Source: Burkholderia paludis (GTDB lineage Bacteria > Pseudomonadota > Gammaproteobacteria > Burkholderiales > Burkholderiaceae). Taken from it: 33,410 bases of DNA. This document shows, in pieces, positions 14,701 to 22,457 of the stretch. The notes below the pieces were generated by a model, which saw only the letters and a program-made list of their open reading frames with translations, was not told the DNA's origin and did no database searches. The stretch spans positions 1 through 33,410 of the forward strand of contig NZ_JPGL01000084.1 of the NCBI RefSeq assembly GCF_000732615.1, read 5' to 3'. A program made the position numbers and the translations under genes. Within the stretch, counting starts at the first letter, position 1. The number at the start of each line of letters is the position of its first letter.

Positions 14701-17700
14701 CAGTTGTACGTGCAGCCCGTATAGGGCGTCGCGCTGCCGTAGTTCTGGTGGATCTGCACCGGTGCGGCGATCGTGTTGGTCAGCGTCGCGGCATTGATAT
14801 TGACGTCGTTGCCCGCCTCGATCGCGCCCGAGGTGTTCGTCACGCTGCCCGCCTGCGTGAGCGCGGTGGGCGTCGTCGACGTATCGGATGCCGTCGTGCC
14901 GGCCCCGCCGATCACGACGTTGCGTCCGGCCACCAGATTGCCGTAGGTGTTCGAGACCGAGCCTGCCGCGATCACGACATCGTTGCCGGCCGTGACGGTC
15001 GCGTTGGTTTGCTGATACGCATACGTCTGCGAATTCGGATTCGTCGTCGACAACGATGTACAGCCCGCGCTGTAGCCCGACGCGCAACCGGCCGTGGTCG
15101 TCATCGTGCCGATATTCGTGCCCTGATTCGTAAAGCTCGACGCGTTGACGTGAACGTCGTTGCCGGCCGCAAGCGTGCCCGCATTGGTCAGATTCCCGCC
15201 GGACAGGTTCAGGTTGTGACCGGCGACGATCTGGCCGGTCGCCTCCTGCACCGTCGTCGATGACGTGACCGACTGCACGGTCACGGCACCGGGCGAGTCG
15301 AACGTGAACGACGTGGGCGGCGTCGACGGGCCCACCGCGCAGAACTGCCCGTTGTCGCCCCCGCCGTTCGTACAGCCATACGCCCCGCCCGCATTGCCGC
15401 TGCCCCAGACAGATACGCCGCCCGACTTCTGCATCGACAGCAAGCCGTTCATGAAGGCCGTCAGCGACGCGGTATCCACCGTGTCCGTCACCGTCGAGCT
15501 CGCGGACGAGCCGCCGTTCGACAGCGACTGCACGTTCAGATTGACGTCGTTTCCGGCGCTGACGGTACCGCTCTGGTTATTGAGGCTGTTCGCCGTGAGA
15601 TTCAGGTCGTGGCCCGCCGCGATCACCGAGCTGCCTGCGACGGCCCCGGTGGTGGTGGTCGTTTCCGTCACGGTCGGAATCGTCAACGTCGTAACCGGAT
15701 AGACCGTGCCGTCACCATTGTTGGTCGGCACCGCCCCACCCTGCACGTACCAGAGATTCGCGCTTTGCGGCGTGCCGGAATTGCCGTTGTAGCCGACCAG
15801 CGTCGGCACCTGCACATACTGAACGGTGCCCGAGGTCGCGACCGGCGCGGACTGCGGACCGCTCACGCCGATATAGCCGACCCCGATGTTGGTATTGTTC
15901 GCGCCATCGGACCATCCACTGGTCAGCGGCGGCACGATACCCGTCACCGACAGCACGCCCCCGAGCGTGGCCGGCACCGTGGTCGACACCAGCGTCAGGT
16001 AACCGCCGTCCGGGCCGATATCGGTGATCCCGTACACCGTTTCGGTGCCGATCACGGTCGACATCAACAGAGGCGTGTTGACGATGGTCTTCGTGGTCGT
16101 CGTCGTGCTTGTCGTCGACGCGGACGAGTTGTTGACGGCTGCCGCCGTGATCGACACGTCGTTCGTCGCACTCAGCGTGCCGCCACCATTGTCGAGATTG
16201 CCTGACAGGTTGACGTTCAGGTTACCGCTGCCCGCCGGGCTGTTGCTGTTGCCGGCCTTGGTCGTGCCGTTCGAGTTGTCATAGCTCGAACCCGAAATCG
16301 TCAGCGTGTTCGCGGCCTGCACGGTTCCCGCATTGGTACCCGAACCATTCAGCGTGAATGCATCGTTCGCCGCGACCGTTCCGCCAGACTGATTCGCGAG
16401 CGACCCATTGATCGTGAGATCGTTGCCGTTGACGGTACCCGAGTTGCCGACCGTGCCGTTCAAGGTCAGTGAACCGGCGCCCTGGTTGATCGTGCCGGCA
16501 TTGTTGATGCCGTTGGCCGCCGTGACCGTGACGGTCGTTCCCGGCAGCGTCCATGTTCCGGAGTTGTTCACCGACTGCGCCGACAGGTTCACCCCGTTGC
16601 CGCCGTTGACGGTCCCGTAACTGGCTGCCGACGGATCGAGCGTCTGGTTCGGCAGGTTCAGCGTCGCGACGTTCTGCGCGAGAATTTTTCCGTTCGTATT
16701 GTCGAACGAGCCATTGCCGCCCGTCACCGTCACGGTCGTGTTGCCGACGGCGGCAGTCGGGTTGCTCGCGTCGCTGGCAAAAATCAGGCCGTTCGCGTTG
16801 CTCAGGCTGCCCGTCGTCAGATTCAGCGCGTTCGTCGCGAGCAGGCCGCCCGAGTTGGTCGTCGCACCCGATACGCTGACGTTCGCCGTCGGCCCGTAGA
16901 TCGTTCCCGAGTTGTCGAGGTTCGTCGCGGTCACGTTCGCCGTTTGCAGCGACGACAGGCTGCCTGCGTTCGAGACGGTCGTACCCGACACGTTCAGGTT
17001 GCCGGCCGCCATCTGCGTGCCGACGTTCGTCACCGTGCCGCCCGCCAGCGTCGCGTCGCCCTTGAACGCGGCCGTACCGCCCGTCGTCAGGCTCTGCGAT
17101 GCCGCGATCTGCGTGGTGCCGCCGACCACCGCGTTCGCGGTCGTCACGTTCGCGCCACTCAAGGTCGCGTTGCCGCCGACGGACAGCGCCGGGGCACTGG
17201 CGTTGAAGGTCTGGTTGAGCTGGCCCGCCGACGTATCGAGGGTGTTCGCGGCCGTCGCGGTCAGGTTGCCGCCGACGGCCACGCCTTGCGTCGTGATGTT
17301 GGTCGCCGACAGGCTCGCGTTGTTCGAGGCGGTCGTCTGAGCGTTCAACGTCAGGTTCTGTCCGGCGTTCAGCGTTGCGTTGCCTGCGCTCGATACCGGG
17401 CTGGATGCCGTCAGGTTGCCTGATTTCGCGTCGACCGCGAGATCCCCCAGGCTCGTCACCTTGCCCTGCGTGTTCACGTCAGTGCCGGCCGTGATCGTCG
17501 TCGCCCCGCCCGAGAGCGCATCGCCCGCGAGCGTTGCACTGCCGTTCGTCGCCGTCAGCGTGCTGGTGCCGACCGCGGTGGTCGCGCCAAGGTTCAGGCT
17601 GTTCGCTGCCGTCGCACTCAGGTTGTTGCCGGTCTGGATCGCGCCCGAGACGGCAACGTTGTTGCCGGCATTCAGCGTCGTGTCGTTCGCGACGTTGATC

Positions 17701-20027
17701 GCGCCCGTGCCGTTGAGGTTGCGGCCCGCCGTGACACTCGCGTTACCCGTTCCATCGACCTCGAGGCCGCCGTTCAGGTTCACGTCGCGCGCGGCCGCGA
17801 TCGTCGTGGTCTGGCCGCTCTGGAGCGTGCCGGCGACGGTTGCGTCCTGCCCGGCGTCGATGTTGACAGCGCCCGGCGTCGACACCGCCCCCGCCACCGT
17901 CACGCTGCCTGCGCTCGATCCGATCGATGTGTTGCCACCGCTGTAGACGGTGCCGCCAAGATTCACGCCCTGCGAGCCGCTCGCGTTCAACGTGCCGAGC
18001 GACACGACATTGCCGGTCGTCGTCAGCGAGCCGCCGTTTGCCGCAAGCGTCATGTCGCCGACCGATGCGGCCGTGCCCTGCACGCTGGTGTTGCCGCCCG
18101 ACGTCACGCTCAGATTCCCGCCGCTCGTCACGTTCCCGCCGAGCGTCGTGTCTTGTCCGGACTGAATCGACACCGCGCCCGGCGCGGACACGGTGCCGCC
18201 GAAACTGGCGTTCGTGCCGGCCGTCGCGTTGACCGTGCTGCCGCTCTGCACCGCGCCGTTCAGCGCGATGGCCTGGCCTGCATTGAGGTTCACGCCCCCC
18301 TGCGAAGACGTGACGTTGCCCTGCCCCGTGATCGACCCATCCTGGGCGGCGATCGTCACGGGTCCTTGCGCCTGCACCGTGCCGCCGATCGTGGCGTTCT
18401 GGGCCGCCGTGACGGTGGCCGCGCCGTTCGACTGCAGGTTACCCTCGACCGCGGCCGAGCCTGTCGTTGCCGTCACGCTCGCGTCGCCCACCGAGGACAC
18501 CGCCCCGTTGACGGTCGCATTGCGCGCGCCGGCCAGCGTTACCGTGCTGCCGCCCTGTACCGCGCCGTTGACGGTCAGGTCGCGCCCGGCGTTCGCCGAA
18601 ATCGTGCCCGGCGCGCTCAACGACGAATTGATCGTCAAATCGCCGGTGCCGGTCTGCAACGCGAGATTCTGGCCCGACATCGAGCCGACCGTCATCGCAT
18701 TGCCCGCATTGAGTGTCGCGTTCCCGTTCGCCGACACCGATGCGGTATTCAGGTTGCCGCCGGCAGTCATCGTGACGTTCTGCCCCGCCGACACCGCACC
18801 CGGCGCATTGATGTCGCCGTTTGCCGTGACCGTATAGTTCTGATTTGCCAGTCCGGTCCCGCTGATCGTCGTGTTGCCTGTGCTGGCGAGATTGACGTTC
18901 TGGCTGGCAAAAGTTTGTCCGACCGATACGTCGCCGTTCGCGTTGACGACCACGTTGCCCGCCGTTGCAGACAACGGGCCTTGCATGTTCGCGCCGAGCC
19001 CGGCGGCATTCTGGATGATGTAGATCTGGCCGCTCGTGACGGAGCCGTATTGGCTCGCGTCGATCGCCAGGCCGTTCGCAGTCGGGATCGCCGCAGCGTT
19101 GTTCGGCAGGCCGTTCGAGGCCGTCGCGTAGGTGATGCCGGTCGCCCCGGTAGCGGTCGGCGAAACGAGCTGGTTGCCGGTAATGATGTTCACACGCTGG
19201 TTGGCGTTCAGCGGTGCATTCACATTGACGGTCTGCGCGATCAGGTCCAGGTTCCCGACTGTACCGGCGATACCGGCTCCCGGCGTGCCATCGTTACCCT
19301 CCGGCCCGTCGACCGTGATGTTGCCGCCACCGACGCTGTACGCAACGGCGCCCGCGTTCGCGAAACTCGTCGCCGTGCCACCTACGCCGGTCAGAAACTG
19401 CGGCGTGCCGGTGGTCAGCGTGAGGTTCGAGATATTGGTCAGCGCGGTGCCGCCCGGAACGCTGATCCCGTTCGGATTGGCAATGATCAGGGATGCAGAA
19501 TTTCCGAAAATCTCAAGAGGCCCGCCCAATACGGACGCATATTGACTGCCGGTGGATGTGACCTGAGCGAGGATGACCGAGGCGGTGCGCCCGGCGAGAT
19601 TCGGATTGGCGCCGACCTGCCCGCCGATCAGGGAAGTCCCCGCGTACAGGCTATTGTTGAAGATCAGGCCAGCCGGCCCTGCCGACAGGTTCTGGAACTG
19701 CGACGCCGAAATGCCTTGTGCGTTCGGCGCAGGAATATCGATTACCGGGACCCCGGCCGAGCTTTGCGTGATGGTGGGCTGGAATGGAATCGGTGCGCGC
19801 GGGTCGACGATCGGCGCGGCATGGGCCACTTCGTCTGCCAGGAATACCGCCGGCGCGAAGTACATCACGACGATCATCGCCGCGGCAATACAACGCATCC
19901 ACGCAGGCCGCGCAACGTCGGCACACGTCGAATCAGAAAAACGATAATCCGTACATGCCGATTCGCGTGCCAGCTTGCCCTGTGCAATGCGCTCGACCCC
20001 GGCCCATTGCGCCTTCTTGTTACGCAT
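11706..20027 (-). CDS. cdiA: CdiA/BcpA-type two-partner secretion exoprotein with C-terminal toxin
   Basis: The start is the ATG at 20027 with GGAG 4-7 bases upstream; a TTG six codons earlier is less likely. The 2,773-residue product has a long signal peptide (hydrophobic core about residues 44-64, cut near AHA). The TPS secretion domain carries its hallmarks NPNL (141-144) and NPNG (184-187). A very long series of Gly/Asn/Thr filamentous-haemagglutinin repeats spans roughly 300-2200. A DUF637-like pretoxin region follows (FDPLSVIGMVAAVVLSYELG). An ENEAINN motif marks the toxin boundary region near 2570. The last 113 residues (from about 2661) are the toxin. No CdiB/TpsB gene is in the window, so export must use a transporter elsewhere. 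Plus-strand frames of up to 648 codons across it are GC-rich shadows. Confidence 0.9.
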   Translation of the reverse strand: MRNKKAQWAGVERIAQGKLARESACTDYRFSDSTCADVARPAWMRCIAAAMIVVMYFAPAVFLADEVAHAAPIVDPRAPIPFQPTITQSSAGVPVIDIPAPNAQGISASQFQNLSAGPAGLIFNNSLYAGTSLIGGQVGANPNLAGRTASVILAQVTSTGSQYASVLGGPLEIFGNSASLIIANPNGISVPGGTALTNISNLTLTTGTPQFLTGVGGTATSFANAGAVAYSVGGGNITVDGPEGNDGTPGAGIAGTVGNLDLIAQTVNVNAPLNANQRVNIITGNQLVSPTATGATGITYATASNGLPNNAAAIPTANGLAIDASQYGSVTSGQIYIIQNAAGLGANMQGPLSATAGNVVVNANGDVSVGQTFASQNVNLASTGNTTISGTGLANQNYTVTANGDINAPGAVSAGQNVTMTAGGNLNTASVSANGNATLNAGNAMTVGSMSGQNLALQTGTGDLTINSSLSAPGTISANAGRDLTVNGAVQGGSTVTLAGARNATVNGAVSSVGDASVTATTGSAAVEGNLQSNGAATVTAAQNATIGGTVQAQGPVTIAAQDGSITGQGNVTSSQGGVNLNAGQAIALNGAVQSGSTVNATAGTNASFGGTVSAPGAVSIQSGQDTTLGGNVTSGGNLSVTSGGNTSVQGTAASVGDMTLAANGGSLTTTGNVVSLGTLNASGSQGVNLGGTVYSGGNTSIGSSAGSVTVAGAVSTPGAVNIDAGQDATVAGTLQSGQTTTIAAARDVNLNGGLEVDGTGNASVTAGRNLNGTGAINVANDTTLNAGNNVAVSGAIQTGNNLSATAANSLNLGATTAVGTSTLTATNGSATLAGDALSGGATTITAGTDVNTQGKVTSLGDLAVDAKSGNLTASSPVSSAGNATLNAGQNLTLNAQTTASNNASLSATNITTQGVAVGGNLTATAANTLDTSAGQLNQTFNASAPALSVGGNATLSGANVTTANAVVGGTTQIAASQSLTTGGTAAFKGDATLAGGTVTNVGTQMAAGNLNVSGTTVSNAGSLSSLQTANVTATNLDNSGTIYGPTANVSVSGATTNSGGLLATNALNLTTGSLSNANGLIFASDASNPTAAVGNTTVTVTGGNGSFDNTNGKILAQNVATLNLPNQTLDPSAASYGTVNGGNGVNLSAQSVNNSGTWTLPGTTVTVTAANGINNAGTINQGAGSLTLNGTVGNSGTVNGNDLTINGSLANQSGGTVAANDAFTLNGSGTNAGTVQAANTLTISGSSYDNSNGTTKAGNSNSPAGSGNLNVNLSGNLDNGGGTLSATNDVSITAAAVNNSSASTTSTTTTTKTIVNTPLLMSTVIGTETVYGITDIGPDGGYLTLVSTTVPATLGGVLSVTGIVPPLTSGWSDGANNTNIGVGYIGVSGPQSAPVATSGTVQYVQVPTLVGYNGNSGTPQSANLWYVQGGAVPTNNGDGTVYPVTTLTIPTVTETTTTTGAVAGSSVIAAGHDLNLTANSLNNQSGTVSAGNDVNLNVQSLSNGGSSASSTVTDTVDTASLTAFMNGLLSMQKSGGVSVWGSGNAGGAYGCTNGGGDNGQFCAVGPSTPPTSFTFDSPGAVTVQSVTSSTTVQEATGQIVAGHNLNLSGGNLTNAGTLAAGNDVHVNASSFTNQGTNIGTMTTTAGCASGYSAGCTSLSTTNPNSQTYAYQQTNATVTAGNDVVIAAGSVSNTYGNLVAGRNVVIGGAGTTASDTSTTPTALTQAGSVTNTSGAIEAGNDVNINAATLTNTIAAPVQIHQNYGSATPYTGCTYNCEAYVDVQSASPATITANHNVNLTAGTFSNTGSLVTALNNVTIDASNSAASNNQYLSAYWSSGFTRYGTPYATWGCANNSSLCAQLYGSAYSSSAPQDPAGLPDAVGLPDFVPGTIQAGNTLAVNSPTLTNTGNVIGQTVNLTGATLVNGLTNPNVYTPPPAVSGQVISLGPPAAPSSAQTTVNSAGLVTTLAGQPTSVTGAAGLPANTPIGVQTVGKPVAPTVPTSNAPGSTTVKTISGETVQVSYLTNNPAAEVTGALSPAALIAALPADLQPGSVPFYYDPYTQAQQVEQAALEATGKSSFYSTPSATDSTSQASVNNQDTAALYGAALQYAEQNNVALGTQLSQAQLAQINAPMLWYVEQAVPEPGCTATGNGACPTVQALMPEVLLPQNYAVVNADGEITGTNVALNYANSILNTGSISAQNLSVDTASLTNEQRSTNVGTIYNQADEGVLQTTGTVVQQGGFMTAANYDLQVQSLDQIGGALQQVNADGSVNTAATQQLLSNLKSQLGGQFQQSTVSNNLQTTLIADDTGFDPLSVIGMVAAVVLSYELGPELFAFYNSLIDPIALAAISPTLAVLGSAAATGLAAGTTALVASAADQLISTGSLNLKTTFETAGVTALTAGLTQGLLGNTGLSNLGNGITQGTPAATLANLGNTAENIVGQSLIGAGVQTAIEGGSFGTALLNNVATDAESVANNAIGVTTDPLSPTNIAEHAALGCAAGAALGTGCGSSAVGGAAGAVTSGALVDAAGGSNTLTDSQRAAIIGAATLAGGVTAGALGLNAAAGAGAAENEAINNGTSFKSIGSNLEHGAASAGEQAAMQDEGAKFTVSPLTGQEQVQNGGDQQSGAGGNAQTAGQATGAGVATALNPGVMGGGSATNSGTTALYRAVEDGELESINATGAFSNVQGIENKYFSTTPQGAASYAQQASQNLKIGPFTIIQTGIPSASITPDMVPEYGVDRGIPTVVVPTNLLPQLKAPVPLNYSPIPGGLK
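11709..12047 (-). other. CdiA C-terminal toxin domain, ADP-ribosyltransferase-like (region of cdiA)
   Basis: This region encodes CdiA residues about 2661-2773. It starts ALYRAVEDGELESINATGAF. The layout resembles R-S-E-class ADP-ribosyltransferase toxins: an arginine on the first strand (LYR, residue 2668), an aromatic-S-T-T strand and following helix (KYFSTTPQGAASYAQQ, 2694-2698 for YFSTT), and a late acidic loop (VPEYGVDRGIP; E2737). A Gly-Ser-Thr linker (MGGGSATNSGT) precedes it. The function is inferred from motif order only. The tail is the segment repeated in the two orphan remnants downstream. Confidence 0.5.
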
Positions 20028-20064
20028 GATCTCCGCCCCTGCCAAGGCTTATTGTTCTGTCGTC

Positions 20065-20094
20065 CCGAGAAAATCCCGATGCGACCTTTCTCGG
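20065..20094. promoter_or_regulatory. Perfect inverted repeat in the cdiA leader
   Basis: CCGAGAAA (20065-20072) and TTTCTCGG (20087-20094) are exact reverse complements separated by 14 bases. The site lies 38-67 bases upstream of the cdiA ATG. It could be a regulator-binding site or an mRNA leader hairpin. No T-run follows, so it is not an ordinary terminator. Confidence 0.5.
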
Positions 20095-20209
20095 TTTGAT
20101 AGTTTTACCGAGCGGAGCGTATCACGTGCAAATTTTGCTGATCATCAAGAATGGTTAGGCATCCCTTTCGATTTCCTTGATCCGGATGTAATCCTAAATC
20201 TTCCGTTGA

Positions 20210-20225
20210 TGAATAAATTTATTCA
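20210..20225. promoter_or_regulatory. 16-bp perfect AT-rich palindrome upstream of cdiA
   Basis: TGAATAAATTTATTCA is its own reverse complement. It lies about 183 bases upstream of the cdiA start in the spacer between selC and cdiA. A dimeric regulator operator is a natural reading. The rest of this spacer (20028-20401) holds no gene I can support. Confidence 0.45.
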
Positions 20226-20401
20226 CGACGGAACGACCAGTTAGGATGGCTTTCATTTTCTTCGATGCTGCTTGACGGGCGATCCGCGCCAAACCGCCCT
20301 CACAGTCGAGGTCGAAGGAAAAAGTCGGGCTCTACGTGCGCAACGGCCGAGTCGGCAAGGTAAAGCCTGACCGAATGACGATCTGGAGGAAAAGGGGAAT
20401 T

Positions 20402-20497
20402 TGGCGGAAGGCAGCCGGAGTCGAACCGACCCGGGAGTGTCTGACACCCCCAACCGGGTTTGAAGCCCGGCCGTACCACCGGATACGAATGCCTTCC
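20402..20497 (-). tRNA. selC: tRNA-Sec (UCA anticodon)
   Basis: The gene is 96 bases including an encoded CCA (20402-20404). The acceptor arm pairs GGAAGGC (5', at 20497-20491) with GCCTTCC (20412-20406), followed by G73 and CCA. The anticodon loop reads CTTCAAA with TCA at 20463-20461, between GGGC and the matching 3' half. The long extra arm and eight-base-type acceptor stem fit tRNA-Sec. It lies 31 bases after selB and is probably transcribed with it. The tRNA 3' end faces the CDI region, the usual side for island insertion. Confidence 0.97.
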
Positions 20498-20528
20498 GTG
20501 GAGAAAAAAACCCGAAAACAACCTGCGC

Positions 20529-22457
20529 CTACGGCTGAATACCCGCCCAACCGCTGTCAGGCCGCAGGAAGTGAAGATCGAGGTGAAAGCGAGTATACCC
20601 AACCCGATCGAAGAACTCGAGAATCTGGATCGCGCGCTTGCGGCCGAGCCCCGTCGCGTCGCGGAACGTCGCGGCATCGAGCCCGCCGCCGCTGCGCGAC
20701 GCCGCGAGATGCGCGACCAGCTCAGCCAGTTCGCGCACGACGTCCGCATGATAGAACAGGTCGCGCACCATCTGCTGCACGTCGCCGCGCCGTGCGAGCT
20801 TGCGCAGCAGCGTACGCACCGCATCCTCGGACACCCCCGTGTCGCGAGCCAGGTCGCGCACCCACGGCGGATCGAAACGCCCCGCGTGAATCATCGGCAG
20901 CAGTTGCCGCGCCAGCGCTTCCTCCCGCTGATCGAGGCTCACCGAATGCGACGGCAGGTGCAGCCACGGCCCGCTGCGCACCACTTCGCCGCCGGCCACC
21001 AGCGCGTCGACGAGCGCGCGCCACAGCACATCGCCGGCGAGCGGCGCAGCCATCCGCCGCAGGCGCGCGGCGTCGAGCCCTTGCTCGTCGGGCACCCGCT
21101 CATGATAAGCGTGCAACGTATCGATCGCCCGCGTCTGCAGCGCACGCCAGTGCGCATGCGAAATCACCGCACCGTCATTCGACGCGGCACCGCGTTGTCC
21201 GATCGCCAGCGCGTCGTCGGGCAGCGCCAGCGCGTCCGGCGCGAAACCCGTCAGATGCGTGAGCACGTCGCGCGGGAGACCGAGCGGCGCCTGCGCGAGC
21301 AGCGCGTCGAGACGTCCTTCGTCGAGCCATGTCGCAAGCGCGTCGAGCCACGCACGGCGCTCGGGCGTGCGGCGCTTGCGCGCCGGCCCGAACGGATCGA
21401 GCACGCGACCGCCGCCGACCGTGCGCGTCGCCTGCGGATTGCGAACGATGAAGCGGTCACCCGGCAGCGCGAACACCGGTTCGTCGAACACCAGTTGCAC
21501 GCGCATCCGCTGGCCGGCCGCAAGCGTGTCGCCGTCGAGCAGCGCCGCGTGCGCGACGCGATGCAGCGTGCCGAGATGCACGTGCAGCGGCGTCCAGTGC
21601 GACAGCGTCAGCCCCGCGTCCGCGAGCAGCGTCAGTTCGACGTCGAGTCGCGGCGACGTGGCGGCGAGCCGCGCGTCGGCAACGGTATCGCCGCGCTCGA
21701 CGTCGGCCTTGTCGACCGCTGCCAGATTCAGCGCGCAACGCTGGCCCGCGCGCCCGGACTCGACCGGCCGGTTCTGCGCATGGATGCCGCGCACGCGGGC
21801 CGCGCCGCCCGTGCGCACGATCGCGAGCGTGTCGCCCGTCGCAACGCGGCCCGCGAACGCGGTGCCCGTCACGACGGTCCCCTGCCCCGCCAGCGTAAAC
21901 ACGCGGTCGACCGCGAGCCGGAACAGCCCGTCGTCGCGGCGGGCGCGCCACGCGATCGCCGCGTCGGACAGATGACGCTTCAACGCGGCCACACCCGGAT
22001 CGTCCACGGCCGTGGCCCGCGTTTCGAAAACCGGCACGCCGGCCAGCGCCGAGTCGTGCAGCCAGACGGCGATTTCGTCGCGCACCTCGGCGGCGCGCGC
22101 AGCGTCGACGCGATCGCATTTCGTGAGCGCGACGGCGCCGTGCGTGACGCCCAGCAGTTGCAGGATCGCGAGATGCTCGCGCGTTTGCGGCATCACGCCG
22201 TCGTCGGCGGCAATCACGAGCAGCGCGAAATCGATCCCGCACGCGCCGGCCGCCATCGTGTGAATCAGCTTCTCGTGGCCGGGCACGTCGATCAGGCCGA
22301 GCACGTCGCCGTTGTCGAGCGGCGCATACGCGTAGCCGAGTTCGATCGAGATGCCGCGGGCCTTCTCTTCCTTCAGGCGATCGGTGTCGACGCCCGTCAG
22401 CGCGCGTACGAGCGTCGTCTTGCCGTGGTCGATGTGTCCCGCGGTGCCGACGATCAT
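20529..22457 (-). CDS. selB: Selenocysteine-specific elongation factor SelB
   Basis: The ATG at 22457 overlaps the selA stop (ATGA). The product has 642 residues. The GTPase motifs are GHIDHGKTT (7-15), DVPGH (57-61) and TKCD (112-115). EF-Tu-like domains II and III follow (VFTLAGQGTVVTGTAFAG onward). The C-terminal 200 residues are winged-helix repeats that bind the SECIS hairpin in mRNA (RKLARRGDVQQMVRDLFYHA, FRDATGLGRKRAIQILEFFD). SelB carries Sec-tRNA(Sec) to the ribosome at the fdoG UGA. The frame is open upstream to 23078 inside selA, but that extension is an Arg/Ala-rich shadow. Confidence 0.96.
   Translation of the reverse strand: MIVGTAGHIDHGKTTLVRALTGVDTDRLKEEKARGISIELGYAYAPLDNGDVLGLIDVPGHEKLIHTMAAGACGIDFALLVIAADDGVMPQTREHLAILQLLGVTHGAVALTKCDRVDAARAAEVRDEIAVWLHDSALAGVPVFETRATAVDDPGVAALKRHLSDAAIAWRARRDDGLFRLAVDRVFTLAGQGTVVTGTAFAGRVATGDTLAIVRTGGAARVRGIHAQNRPVESGRAGQRCALNLAAVDKADVERGDTVADARLAATSPRLDVELTLLADAGLTLSHWTPLHVHLGTLHRVAHAALLDGDTLAAGQRMRVQLVFDEPVFALPGDRFIVRNPQATRTVGGGRVLDPFGPARKRRTPERRAWLDALATWLDEGRLDALLAQAPLGLPRDVLTHLTGFAPDALALPDDALAIGQRGAASNDGAVISHAHWRALQTRAIDTLHAYHERVPDEQGLDAARLRRMAAPLAGDVLWRALVDALVAGGEVVRSGPWLHLPSHSVSLDQREEALARQLLPMIHAGRFDPPWVRDLARDTGVSEDAVRTLLRKLARRGDVQQMVRDLFYHADVVRELAELVAHLAASRSGGGLDAATFRDATGLGRKRAIQILEFFDRVGYTRFHLDLHFLRPDSGWAGIQP

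Noticed and set aside
18153..20099. A 648-codon plus-strand frame antisense to cdiA (and others at 13266-14198 and 14448-15263)
   Set aside because: Arg-rich composition without domain logic; such frames arise opposite repeat-rich high-GC genes.
20139..20244. Plus-strand coding-like run (EWLGIPFDFLDPDVILNLPL) upstream of cdiA
   Set aside because: Short, no own start, overlaps the cdiA promoter region and a palindrome; no recognisable family.
20529..22457. SelB (an EF-Tu relative) as the source of the EF-Tu-like immunity proteins
   Set aside because: The immunity proteins follow the EF-Tu domain III pattern (EGGR, PGD) rather than SelB domain III; proximity looks coincidental.
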